Shown here: positions 34,290 through 47,400 of the stretch, piece after piece
How the letters are laid out: each line of letters starts with the position of its first letter
How positions within the stretch are numbered: the first letter of the stretch is position 1
Assembly (NCBI GenBank): GCA_037074705.1
Contig: CM073593.1
Coordinates: 20,425,001 to 20,489,000, forward strand
DNA from: Zhengitettix transpicula
Taxonomy: Eukaryota > Arthropoda > Insecta > Orthoptera > Tetrigidae
DNA: 64,000 nt
Reading direction: 5' to 3'
The notes under the pieces: generated by a model
Told to the model about the DNA's origin: nothing
Database searches by the model: none
What the model saw: only the letters and a program-made list of their open reading frames with translations
Program-made: the position numbers and the translations under genes

Positions 34290-35383
34290 TATGTAGGCCT
34301 TTCTGTGTTAAGAAAATATAATGTAAATAACTTATTCTAATGGTATAGAAATATTTGATATATTATGGGGCCAATTAGCTTGTCTTAGCACTTAGTAATT
34401 AAGTTAATTTTAGCTCTATTATTTTTTAAATACTAAATATAAGAACTGATAATGCTATATTATTTGTACAAAGTTTTACTGGCAATAAATGAAATATGAA
34501 AATATATTCCTAGATGTATGTACACTTAGAGGCTTCTTTGTCACGTAAATTTTCATATAAATTTAAATGTCAAGCTATAACTTAGTAATTTATAATTGTC
34601 CGTGGGAAGCTGATTATGTCTGATATCTAATATACGAAATATTGTGAAAAGTTTTTATTATAAAAAATAATAAAGTTACAAATTAGATTAAAAAAGAGCG
34701 CTATTGTATAACTGTATTAGCGAACTGGCTTGGTACCAGGAGAAAAATAAATAAAGATGGAAGGCTGAAGAGAGGCTTCTCGCGTTTCCACCCGGTTAAT
34801 GTTGACAAACAATGACGTTTTGACGGCTGTCACTGCCATGTACTTCCAGGCTGGAAACCAGAGAAGCCTTTTTTATTAAAAAAATACTTCTTGTATTGAG
34901 TGTTAAAATAATGGCTACTATTTCACCAATAAAATTTGGCTATAAGAATCTAATTGATATTTGACATTATACGCTCTCATATAAATCACTAATTGTTTTA
35001 GATTTAAGATGAAATGCAGGTGTGGTTTATTTAGAATAATCGAAGTTATGTAGTTGGCTGCCATGGAGAATTCAGAGATACGCCGCAATTTACGAATGAT
35101 ATGTCGATCCTTAAACGCAATACTTCAAAATTAAAGTTCGCCGAGCAAGTGTTTAGGGGTGAAAGTGTAATATCGTAACAATAAATAAAAAATTAGAAGT
35201 CCATATAACTGGCTTTATCAATGACTAAAAATGTTTTAGTAGTCTCTAATCACCCATTCATAACGGACATTATTTCGGATTTACCTAATTACTTTTTACC
35301 CCTTCTGAATCGTTCTCAATGCATTAATGTGTTGATAAAGTTATGACATAAGTGACAATAATCTACTGTATTATTGGAAGATT
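34290..35383. other. Upstream region of RNF8
   Basis: Expected to hold promoter and 5' UTR. A stop in frame (TAA at 35336) precedes the start codon with no intervening ATG. An imperfect inverted repeat lies at 34773-34869. No TATA box or initiator could be fixed. Confidence 0.45.
34773..34869. repeat. Imperfect inverted repeat upstream of RNF8
   Basis: AGGCTTCTCGCGTTTCCACC (34773 onward) pairs with CTGGAAACCAGAGAAGCCT (to 34869) with a few mismatches; spacer about 50 nt including TGACGTTTTGACGG. Confidence 0.6.
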
Positions 35384-35485
35384 ATGTTACAGACACAGAA
35401 GAGGAAAATGCAATCAGAATACGCATTTTTGTACCCTACCGAATCTGCTGGAGGAAAATCAAAAGTTGTCATTAATAATACTAAG
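35384..35485 (+). CDS. RNF8: RNF8 exon 1 (coding)
   Basis: 34 codons from ATG at 35384 ([17 protein letters not shown]) to donor GTAAGA. A second in-frame ATG at 35408 is an alternative start; 35384 is the first ATG after the upstream in-frame stop. Confidence 0.82.
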
Positions 35486-38400
35486 GTAAGACATTCATTT
35501 AAGTATTAAAATGTATGAGAGGAAAGTAGTAAATCAACTTAATGTCAGTTGTATTATATGAATGCAATGCATGCTCTGGTAGATTCGTTGACTGTGCATG
35601 AAAAGATACAAATTTTTGCTCCTTTATAAAAAATTGATGTAATTGTGCTAGTTGTGTTTCTTCTTACCTTATGTATAATAACTATGAATTTCATTATTTC
35701 TCATCAACAATCTACTCAAGTAGCTGGGTAATAATTTCTTTTCAATTTTGAAAATAAACAGTAACACATCACATAACATTTCTTTTCTTTTAATAAGGTA
35801 GGCTTGTTCCTCATGCATGTCTTGAATTCACACATATCTGCTTTTATTCAATATAGCTTGTATATCAGTATTGAACAACACTTGTAACTTCTCTTTTTCA
35901 TTATTATTGTCCATAAATAAAATTGCCGATCCATATTTAAAATGAGGCAAAACTATTGAAGAGCATAATAACTTTTTTGATAAAAGATTCCCGAATCTAT
36001 ATATAAAATTCCTATTTTTTTAGCTACTTTTTTAATGATGTACTCAACATGCTCTTGGAATTTCAGCTCACCATCCACAATTACATTTAAATACTTGTAC
36101 TTATCTACCCATTCAATTTTATTCTTTGCACTACCATAGTAAGTTTTTAGCAGTAGAATTTAAATTTTTACTACCAGTACATTCACTATGTTTAGTTGAC
36201 AAATGTATGCAGACAATTTTGTTGTAGAAAGTAGTGATATTAAATTTATCTATCTACTATGTATATCTGAATGTACTCAAAATGTAAAGTAATTACACTG
36301 TGTTTAATATTTACTCATGAATTTTCAGTTTGTAATAGGAAGATCACAAGGTGCGTCGTTTGATATCCCTCATGTGAGCATATCAAGAAATCATTGCACC
36401 TTTTCATTTGAAAATGAAACATGGTTGTTGACTGATCAGGTATTGAAAACAATGTTTTTAATAATTATAACTATCTGAATACTGAATTCCTTGTTAATAT
36501 TCTGATACAGATTTGTCATAACAATCTTATGCTCATTCAACCACTTGCTGTCATATTAGCCCAAATTTAATTTATAGTTGCAGTAGTAAAATAATAAAAA
36601 TTCAAATCATCACATCATAAATTATGTATGGGTTACATAATTTCTATTCTTTATAAGCAATCTGATTTTACTCACTTTGCACTACAAATGTTAAATAAAT
36701 GTAAAATTATGTTTACAGACCATATTAAGTATGATAGTTACTATTCTGTGGAGAGGGTTGTGACATGTTAGGCAATTCTTCCCTAATTAAATATAAATAA
36801 CAAATGTTGATCTCTACATTAAGTGCACAAATTTTTTGTTGCATTTCTGCGATATTAGCATAAGATTTGTAGTTCTTTTAGGCTATTTAATAAAATTTCA
36901 ATTTAAACCTGGAATATAAGTCTACCCAAATTCAGTATTAAAACAAAAGATTAATTGGTGAAAAATTTTATAATAGGCATTAAAAATGTTTATACATATA
37001 TTAAATTAATAGTGTGTCCATAAGTCACATTTATTTTCTTAACAAGAATTGCAGAAACGTTGCGTGGTATTTATATTATCACTATTGACTGCTATTAGGC
37101 AATTTATTCGTCTAATTATTCTTTTAAGTAAGGCATATTTAAATAATTGATGCATAGTTGATTATATTTTATTTTTCAAATTACAGAATATTGTATTTTG
37201 TACACATTATTGTGTTTTTTCATTGTGATTTGATATATTTAATACTGTACTCACATACTTCTTAATTTATATTTTAGTAACTAAGCACTATATTTTTTAA
37301 TTAAATTATTAAATTTGTATTATTTTTTGGGTATAAAACAGTGATTTTAAATGTTAGAATTAAATTTTGACATAGGTTTCTAATGCATATCAAAGAAATC
37401 TCATTTTAAAAGAATTTAAGTTAAAATCATATCTAAGACCATTCTTATCTCTGTAAAACAGTTTTAGTATGTTATTAACATATCTATTTGAAAAATAAGT
37501 ATTTGTGTAGTTAATATAGTTTAATGAATTAGTTGAATGAATAAAATTTTGTATTTTCAATTACAAAAATTGTATAATTTTCCAAAATCAATATTTGTCT
37601 TCAGAATTTTACTATTTAAAATGTTAGCATTTTAATTACATTTCAACTCAATATATTTTGCAGTTTAATCTGTCGAAATCAAATTATTATTGTCACATTT
37701 CTCTGTAACAATAATAGATTTTGTTTACATTTCAACTTCGTGTACTAATGTAGGATTTTTTCACAGAGTTCTTCTGGAACATTTATCAATGGCAAAAAAA
37801 TGATTTTTGGCTCAACGCAGAAGATTAAAAGTGATGATATAATACAGTTTGGAAATTATCTAAAAGCTTTTGAGTTTAGGTTTGTTTCCTCTAAACTTCT
37901 TGAAACTGAGAAATTGAATAAGAAGATCAAAACAGAAGAAGTGTATGTGATTCATATTTTTGATATGCAATAACTGATATATCAATTTTACTTATCATCA
38001 GCCTTAAATTAATATATGGATATACATTGGCAGTCTAAAAATATGAACTATTTTCAAAATTCCTATGTTTATAATCAGTGTGGGAAAAGTCCCATAATGA
38101 CGGCCTACATTCCACATGTTGAATGAGATTAACTACTTGATCTCTACTCTGTCCAGTGGTTACTTTTTGGTTTCTTGGTTTTCTCTTGATCAGTTTTATT
38201 TCTATGTTCATTTTAATTAATTTCCATTTAAATAAACTAAATTATTTTAAAAAATTAATCACTCTTTGGAAGACACCACAGTCAATAATACTGTGCCAAG
38301 CAATCTTGCCAGTCAAAAACTGTGTCAAGGATGGTGACAGCGGTACACCAATTAGGTTTGCCTCACTGTTCACATGGTCGAAGAAAAATGAGGCAGTGTA

Positions 38401-41400
38401 CTGGTGGAAAGAGCTTGTGTTTACATGCTACTGGCAACTCTCCCCATTCTTTAGAAAATATCTCCGCCAGTGTAAACCTACCTTAACATGACCCATACTC
38501 ACCTTTGCAACATAAACTGTTCAAAATATAATATGCTTCTAAAAAATTTAGAGACTTTAATTTCTACTAATCAAACTAAGATTTATGAATTAATAAAGAA
38601 AATTCATTTCATACCACATAAAAATGTGTAAATTACTAGAAACATAAATAACTTGATTTCATTTCCAAAAATGATAGGAATACTATACTTTACATTTGTA
38701 ATTATTACTTAATGGATGCTCCAAACACTTCACTCCCTCTGTTCTATTCATTTCACCCTCTACACCTAATAAAAATGGTTATATTTGTTAGGTCTGGGGA
38801 AAGGCAATGTAACTCAGTGGTAGAGCACTTGTGTACAAAGCAAAAGCACCTGAATTCAATTACCCCATGTGATGGCTGACTGCTCAGTGTGGAATTTGAA
38901 GTACTTTAGTTTTTAGGATTATATAACAATTAGAATTTCTCTTTATATCATTCAACTATTTTTTTTTACAGAATTGTGCAATCTGAATCATGTGTAGGAA
39001 ATAACAATAAATTAACAACAATTGTAGGTGAAGATGAATTAGATGGTCCAAAAATCAACAAGGAAGGTTCAGAAAATGTCATGAGTAAGATACACTGTGA
39101 ATCAAATAATGGCGAAAATTCAGCTGTGGATAATATTGAATTAGCTAATAGGTAAATATTTTCTAATTTGTTTAATTGTTTGGCTTTACTAACTCAATAA
39201 GTACATTCTGTTTGTTTTTGTGTTGTTGGTATTTTGCATGGTTCTTTTTGCATTGATCGGTTTTGTCTTTATAAATTGGTCTCAATTATAATTTTTATTT
39301 CAGGAGATAAATTAAATCAATAAAGAGTCATAGAATTTACATTCATATATATAAATAAAAACCATATAATAGTATTCTAATTTTTTGCATAAATATGTCC
39401 AAAAGTCATTGGAGCACTTAAGGTCTGATATCATTTTGATATACACTAAATAATAGTTTCTATATGTTAATAATAATGTTGTATCATAGCCAAATAATTA
39501 TATGGACAGGAAATAACTCTTAAGTGTCCTGCCTGCATAGAAGACAGGCACCAAACCCATAGAATGTATATAATGTATAATTTTATACATACATATATAT
39601 TTCATGCCTGGCTGCCATGCAGTTCAGACTTACTTTGCTAAAGGGGGCTCACTGCCTCAAAAATTTGAAATTTTATGTTATTTCATACTGGATGACTACG
39701 CCACCTATCAATTTAATGTAAGTCAACTGTTCTCTCCCTCTTTCTTATACAAATATGTTTTGATTTTGAAACATTTTGTTGTTGTTTTATAAATATATGT
39801 AATTCAATTGGATAGGATAGAGGAACAGAGAATGACTGACTTACCTTAAATGGAAAATTGGAGTCACCTGGCTGGGAACCAGTATTATGTCTGATTTTTT
39901 ATAGTCTTTACCCCTTTCCTCAGGACTGAAAGACTGACCAGCTAGCATATCAACAATAAGTTGACCTTTGGCATAACCAGGCTGGAAAGAAATAATTTGT
40001 CAAATTATTAAGGGCCTGAGTCAACAAGGTTTGTACGTTGTGCCAGCTAGTCAATGAGACATATGGGCCTAAGTACCTGAAACATTTGACGTATCACTAT
40101 TCTATATTGTAACAGAACCTCAGTACTATTTTATTTTGCCAGCTCATTTCTCTTGTAGAATGGTTCCTTTTTAGGGCGCAAGATAATTTTTGAACAAAGA
40201 AATTATCAAAACTTAAGTTCAACTTAACAACTTTATTGTCTTTGAGGCATAAAATGTTAGTAATCTCAGAACATGGCTTTAACTGATACATGTCTATAAC
40301 TGATAACTCTGCAGTCTCTGTTGCACATGAAAGAGTGCACATCTTGCAGACTTTTTTTCCAGAGACTGAACATTGATCCTTTCCTGACAAGTGGTCAGCT
40401 GGCAACTCCTTTCCGTATTAGTTCCACTCAGCAACTGACTGCTATCTGTGTATGTGCCAAAATCATGGTGCAAGCAGAACAAAACCGACGTGGCACTACA
40501 CCAAACACAAAGCAAACTTAACGTAACAAGGAACCCGTCAATGATCAATTGTCACGTTACAATATATAATATATCTTTATTTATTATCCTTAAAGGTCAC
40601 TTCTGATGCTTTATATATGTAACCAAATGCATTATTTAATTTGACCATGTCACATTTTCCTGAGAGATTCCGAAAATTTGAAGAACATTTTTCTGTCCTG
40701 AGTGGCTAGGCTGAGCTTCAATTTCAGGTGAGCCACCAACTATCTCTCTTTCCTTTCCATGCCAATTATCTCAATTATATATATAGTGAATCACCTAAAA
40801 CTTACACTGTAAATATTTCTTAAATGGAAGCTGCTTTTCATGTGTTGTTTTCACAGAATAGAATTCTAACCAGTATATATACCTGCAAATGCACGTGTAT
40901 ATACTCATACATACTTGTACAAATAGACCAGCATGGAATGCACTTAATGTATGTATGTTTCTCACAATAATAATAATTAAATTTACATTTTATTACAATA
41001 TATAAAGGCAAATAAGTCAATTAGAAATTTATTGTAAACAAAAATTACCTTCTCATTATTACATTGATAAAAATATTTAATAGACTATGCTTATTCCACA
41101 ATTATTAATAATAAATAAATTTTATCATTGACAATTTTTTTCTTAGAACACCAATAAACACTTCAAATTTGTTTGAGGGCTGTTTGTCAAACAAGGAAAT
41201 AAGTGAAGAAATTCCCTCCAAAGAATATTTAAAAAATAAGATAAATGAGCTAGAACATAAGTATGAAGAAGAAAAGAATCAACTAAAAGACAAACTTGCT
41301 GAGGGAACATTAGAACAAAAACGAATATTTGAAGAAAAATTGAAATTAATGCGTGAGAAAGAAGAAATCCAAAACCGTTTGTTGCAGGTCTGTTACAATT

Positions 41401-44400
41401 GAACTCTTTTTAATTTATGTATATGTGTTTATTTATTTTGCACTTTTCAATATATTTTGTGAATATTGATGGTTTTTCATTCTTCAATTGCATTAAGACA
41501 AAACCAAAATATGTAATGAAAATAATAATTTTTAATGCTGAAATTATAGTTTTAATCTAATATTTGTATTATTATGCTCAGTATATAAATCTTTTTAATC
41601 TAAATAAAAAATAATTAAATATTAACACACTTTATTTAATTAGGAAAAACTAGAATTAGAAAAGAAAGTAAAAGAAATGCAAGAACTTCTGGACAGAAAA
41701 GCTGCTGAAGGAGAGGAGCTTGTACGCAATCTGGTGAGTGTTTTTTTTTGTCCCTTTCTGATTATATTTCTAATTTTGTGATAAATGTCCCATATCTCCT
41801 AAAAACACCATTTTTATTTACAATTTTTTCTGAGTAGCAATTTATATTTGTCATTTTATTAGAACTTTGTGAGATCTGAAGTTTCATTTTTAACTTCATG
41901 TTACTTCATTCAGAAATCATTCATGTTTCTAACTATTCTTAAAACTTTGAGAATCGTGAATTATCTTGTAGTGCAAAATTTATTTAACAAACTAATATTT
42001 TTGACACATTTTATTGTAAATAATTTTTTATATCTGGATATCCTACAAATTATATTAATATGCCAATATATTTCTTGTGATAGTTATATAAATACTTTTT
42101 ACCAGTGCTTTATTTTTCAGCATTGTATAAATCAAACTAAGTATTTACGACTGGCCTCATAAAAGTTAATCTTTTCTATAATACTTTTATTAGTAAGTGT
42201 TCTGTTTTATAGATCCCAACATCATACTATACTAACTTGTATGACATATCTTTTGAGATCTTTGGAATTCAAATACAGAAAATATGTAGTATTATTAATT
42301 TAGGAACAGAAATGTTTACGGCAAGAGGCAGAGAACCAAGAAATGATAAAACAGCTAGTTGTTGAGAAAGAATTGGCTGCTAAAAGTCTTTTGGATTCAT
42401 ATCTTAAAAATCTTCAGGAAGATAAGGAGAAGCTAGAAAAAGAAATTAGAGGTACAGTTGTAGTCTTTAATTCAAAATGTCATTAGTTGATTATGTAAAA
42501 TTAATCACAAAAGAAATATGTTATTCCAGTTCCAATGAGGAAGATACAAAAGACGATTCTTCACAACTACCATAATATTGATAACCTTTCCAATAACATT
42601 GTACTCTTCAGTAGAAAATAATATTTTATGGTTTTATGAAATCAGATTTAAAAAAATAGAAATAATCTATTTCTCAATTAATAAACAAACATTGGCATGA
42701 CAAAAGAAAATATTTTAAGCATTTGAGGCTTTTAAGCTGGATTTCTTATCATTTAAAAGGTTTTGTAATGAATGGTAACTAAATTTAAACTTTTTAACTG
42801 TTGTTAGTTCCCAGAAGGATTACATAAATGAATTAAATTAAAAAAACAGTTACAGAGATAATTGTGTGTCACCTAATTACTGAAACATGTTAAGTTCACA
42901 TTTTGTATATTTTATCACATCCGTTGAATCTGTAGATTTAATATAATGGATGAAAACCAACAAATTAGTGTGTGGATGTTGTAGAAGATGGTGGACTTAA
43001 GTAATTGATCCAGTGATATATTGTATATGTTGCTTTGTATTGCAGAACAACTTTCAAAGAAAGAAGATGAATCAAAAACTAAAGTAGAACAATTGCAGCA
43101 AGAGTTGTGTAATATTAAAGAAAATCTGTCTTCAGTAGAACAAAAAAAGCAATGCTTAGAAAAAGAACTAGAAGAGGCTGTGAAAGCCAAAGAATTTGCA
43201 TCTTCATCTAATTTAAAGTCGAAGGAGGAAGTTTTGAATAATTTTAGCGATCTATTGGAGGCAGAGCTGCAGTGCAGTATATGTAATGAATTATTTGTGA
43301 CTGTGAGTATAGATTCATGGGGAATATAAATTAAAATATGTAACATAATCATATAATTTTTACATTATCTACCACATTTATTTTTCTAACTCCATTTGCA
43401 TATTTTTTCTGAGATTACCATTGTTTTCCTATAAGTTTTTGAGTGTTACACCTTTGTTTAATTGAGTAATCATTTTTAGTGGCTGCTGCATATGTGCCCA
43501 TGTGCTACAGCACATATAATTATGTGAAGATTTTTCTTAATTTTAAGAACCTTAATATTAATTGTATTTTAACAGTGAATTTCTACTTTTATTTTAAAGT
43601 GGTACACTTGCTCCCTGCTGTGCTCTGCAGCTTAGTACATACATATATACGATACTGCCAACATGAATGGCTTGTTCAGGAAATTTACTTAATTTGAAAT
43701 GTGTACAAAAGAAAAAGTTTCATGTTACAAATGCATGTCAACTTGGTTCCACATTTTCTGCTTTTAAACAATTGACAATATTGCATATAATGTAGATAGT
43801 ATTTGAAATGTAGCATATTACAGATCAGTTCATTTGTCATAAAGTTTGGGTCACACTATCACTGTTGTATTATAAGTATTTTACATAGTTATTCTCATAA
43901 AAATTATAAAAAAAATTGTCTTATTGAAAATTAATAATAAGAAAAATAGGCAAATACAGACAAAAGAAGTGGTGATACAAATACCACACAACATTTCTGG
44001 AAACCTTGTTCATTTCTTCAGGTATTTATATCATCACTTCTTTTGTCTATTTTTGGCTATTTTTTATTTTTATTAAAATTGTTATTGTAGCCTGGTGATG
44101 TAGTACATAATGTAAAAATCTCACAAACTGCCACTGGCTGTTCTACATTATTTTCTGTGGATCATTCAATCATACCATCCTGTGTGAATGTACAAGGGTA
44201 ATCCCCTAATGAAGGTCTACAATGCACTTGGTAAAACTGTTGGGAGTATTGTTCTTTTGGTTGCTTACCCTACTCCCAAACATGCTAACACACACCTTGC
44301 AGAGTTGTTCAATTTTGGCTTTGCATTTGCTAGCAATGGAGCTCCCACTTGGGGAATTGTGAAGTGTGAAGGATTTTGAAACAAACGACATTAAACATAT

Positions 44401-47400
44401 TAAAATTTATTGATGTGTGGTGAGTTTTGCATCAATGTCAAAAATGTATGCAAGTAGTAGAAGAAAATCGCAACAAAGGTAGAAGTGGGAGAGCATCAAT
44501 TTTTGTCACGAAAGTCACAAAGTTTGAAGAAACTATGTCTGTAGATGAATGGATCTCTCTGGATTATGTCTGCATTTTGGTTTCTGAAGTTCCATTCATT
44601 GGATTTTGACAGAAAAGTTGCAATATTGGGAGATATCCACTAGATGGACCCTGCAAATGCTCACAGAACACCACTGACAACAAATGGACTTTTTGTGCAA
44701 ATTTCTTTGCTGCTATGCAAATGTAAAGGACAGCGTTTTAGATTCAATTGTAATGGGTGACAAAATGTGGGCATTCCACTTCTCACTTGAGACCAACCAA
44801 CATTCACATATAAGACCTACAAATATGAATTGATAGTGTACGTTCCCCTTTGGGATGACAAATATAAGTCCCAGTAAATTGGTGAATGTGGTTTGAGTGA
44901 TTCCTAATTGGGAGAAATGCCTTAACGAAGAAAACCTGTTGAAGAAAAGTTCCCTAGTTCTCACAAGAAATCAGTGCAGGATTGCTCAAACTTGACTTGG
45001 TGGCAGAATCTTAAAGGAAATGGGTTTCACGTTGTGAGGTTTGCTTAAATTTGCTTACCTGATTTGTACTCAAACCAGGTAATACACATAGAAAGAACAA
45101 TTAGCTGTTTTGATTTCATATGATTTTATTAAAAAATCTAATTTATGGTGCCACTGAATTTTTATCATGTAAAGAGCCCAGCAAAAAACAATATAATGAA
45201 TTGAAGTTAGTAGATTTGGTTACTGGTGAACACACACACAATATTTTGACGTTAACACTTTGATAAATGGCTTTAAACAAAATTAAGCTTACTATAAACA
45301 CAAAAAATGAATAAACTTTGTAACCTTACAATTTGGAATTCTTCTTTCTGTTTAAATTGTATAGTTATATGACCTTGTTGCTGAAAAAAGTGGTTCACTG
45401 TATACACAGATTGGAACTCACTTGATTTACCAGTATCAAACACACACTATAACACACTTAGCTGAAAATCAATCATAAATCTCGTAAGTAAAAATTTAAA
45501 TTAGTATTACAGCAATAAACTTCTTGAGATGGTTTGCATATTATGAGTGAATTGAATGAAAATTTATTTTGAACACCACACTTTCAGAAATGATTATCAT
45601 TTAGATTGTTTCCACACACAAAAAAAGTAAAAAAGTTTTAAAATTAAGGTAAAGGAATATATATACAATTTTTCAGTGAAACTTTGCTATATGGCACAGC
45701 AGAATTTTATAGTAATGCTCTGTGGTGTGATTTTATGAGCAAGAAGTACTAAATGTTAATGGATTTTGATGAATTTTAAACACCACTGGAATTGGTAACA
45801 CACAAATGTACACAACTATGTTTTGCACTGCTCAAAGTTGCAGAAATGTAGCAGACATGAAAATATAATACCAATTTTGAAATAAATTTTGTACTATTCA
45901 CTGATTCACCTGTGATTGAATTCAGAAGGTTCCCAACAGCTGTAGTGTCAATGAAGCATGGACGAGTCCACAGGCCACTACTTGGGGTTCCAGAAATTAT
46001 GATCTGCTGGCCTGCACATGAAAAGATCTTGAAGTACTAAGCGATCAAAGTAGTCTATCACAGGTTATTGTCAAATTAGAGGCACAAAATAACTGTGCTG
46101 AATTCATGTTGGCTGGAGATGAAGATGAATGAGTCCTTATAAAAAAACTGTAGTGGACGTATTAAAATTTTATGCAAGGATCGTCTCCACAAGTTTAAGT
46201 CCCAACTGAATCCATAGCACTTATAAAGATATTTGGAGTCTTCCACCAGCAATACATCCTCCCTCTACAAACCCAGGATAACAAGTGCACGCAAACAGCT
46301 AGAGGAATGAGCTCCCTGAATCCATTCCATTATTGCCAGAGACAGTGGTTAGACATATTTTGTACAAATGACTTCAGAATGTTGGCCTCCCCTCTTTTCC
46401 ACCACTGGTGTGATGTATTGAATGTTGAAAAATACTAAAAACTAGTTATTTAAAAAAATTAGAATGTAATAGAAAAACTGTAGAAAATTCTGTTCTATCT
46501 CCCATCTTGCAAACTAAATAAAAAATTACATAAGTTTATATTGTGGACCTTGTGACGTAACAGACACATCATTTCATGTCACAGGGATGAGATCGCGAGG
46601 TTACTTGAAAGACACAATAATTAGATGAGACAGAAGTATAGTGTGGTTCAGATTCTGCTTCCCTCATCAATAACTAACTAGGTAATAATGAAAAATTAAT
46701 AAAATATACTAATTAAACACAAATAAATTAAAGAAAACTGTTGTATAAATAACGGGATGTTATAATAGAAATAGTGATTATATAGTAAAATAGTCAAGAA
46801 TTCAATGATGTAATTATTCATAGGCATAAAAAAAAATTATATATCTATATATATGATATTAGTAATGATATGACATTGTCAAAAATAATTGTTATATTAG
46901 TATGGTAAGGAAAGAGAGATAGGTTTTGGCTTACCTGAAAGTGAAGTGCGGTGTCGCCATAAGGAACTGAAGATTGTTCTTCAAATTTTCGGAGGCTCTC
47001 AGACTCCTTCAGGAAAGAGTGTTACATCATTCCGTGCACCGGCTGGCTGCGGAATTTTGCAGTCCACAGCCGGCCGGTGCATGGAATGGTGTAACACACT
47101 TTCCTGAAGGAGGAGGCTGAGAGCCTTCGAAAATTTGAAGAACTACCTTCAGTTCCTTATGGCGACACCGCACTTCACTTTCAGGTAAACCACAACCTAT
47201 CTCTCTGTCCTGTCCATACCAATATTGCAATTATTTTTGACAATGTCACATCCTTACTATTGTAATACCTTACTTATTGATAATTATGATTATAGGAAAT
47301 TAAATTAAACACGTTATTAAATTTTATAAACAAAACAATTTTATTAATCTAGAATACATTTTAATAAATCAGACTCTGTACCCCAGAGTCTTTACTGGGT

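Noticed and set aside
38156..38491. 111-codon frame in RNF8 intron 3
   Set aside because: No recognisable domain, no splice or start context, and it sits in what looks like a repeat; kept only as a note.
44188..45080. Mariner-like or other transposase
   Set aside because: No DDD/DDE blocks or terminal repeats could be matched in any frame.
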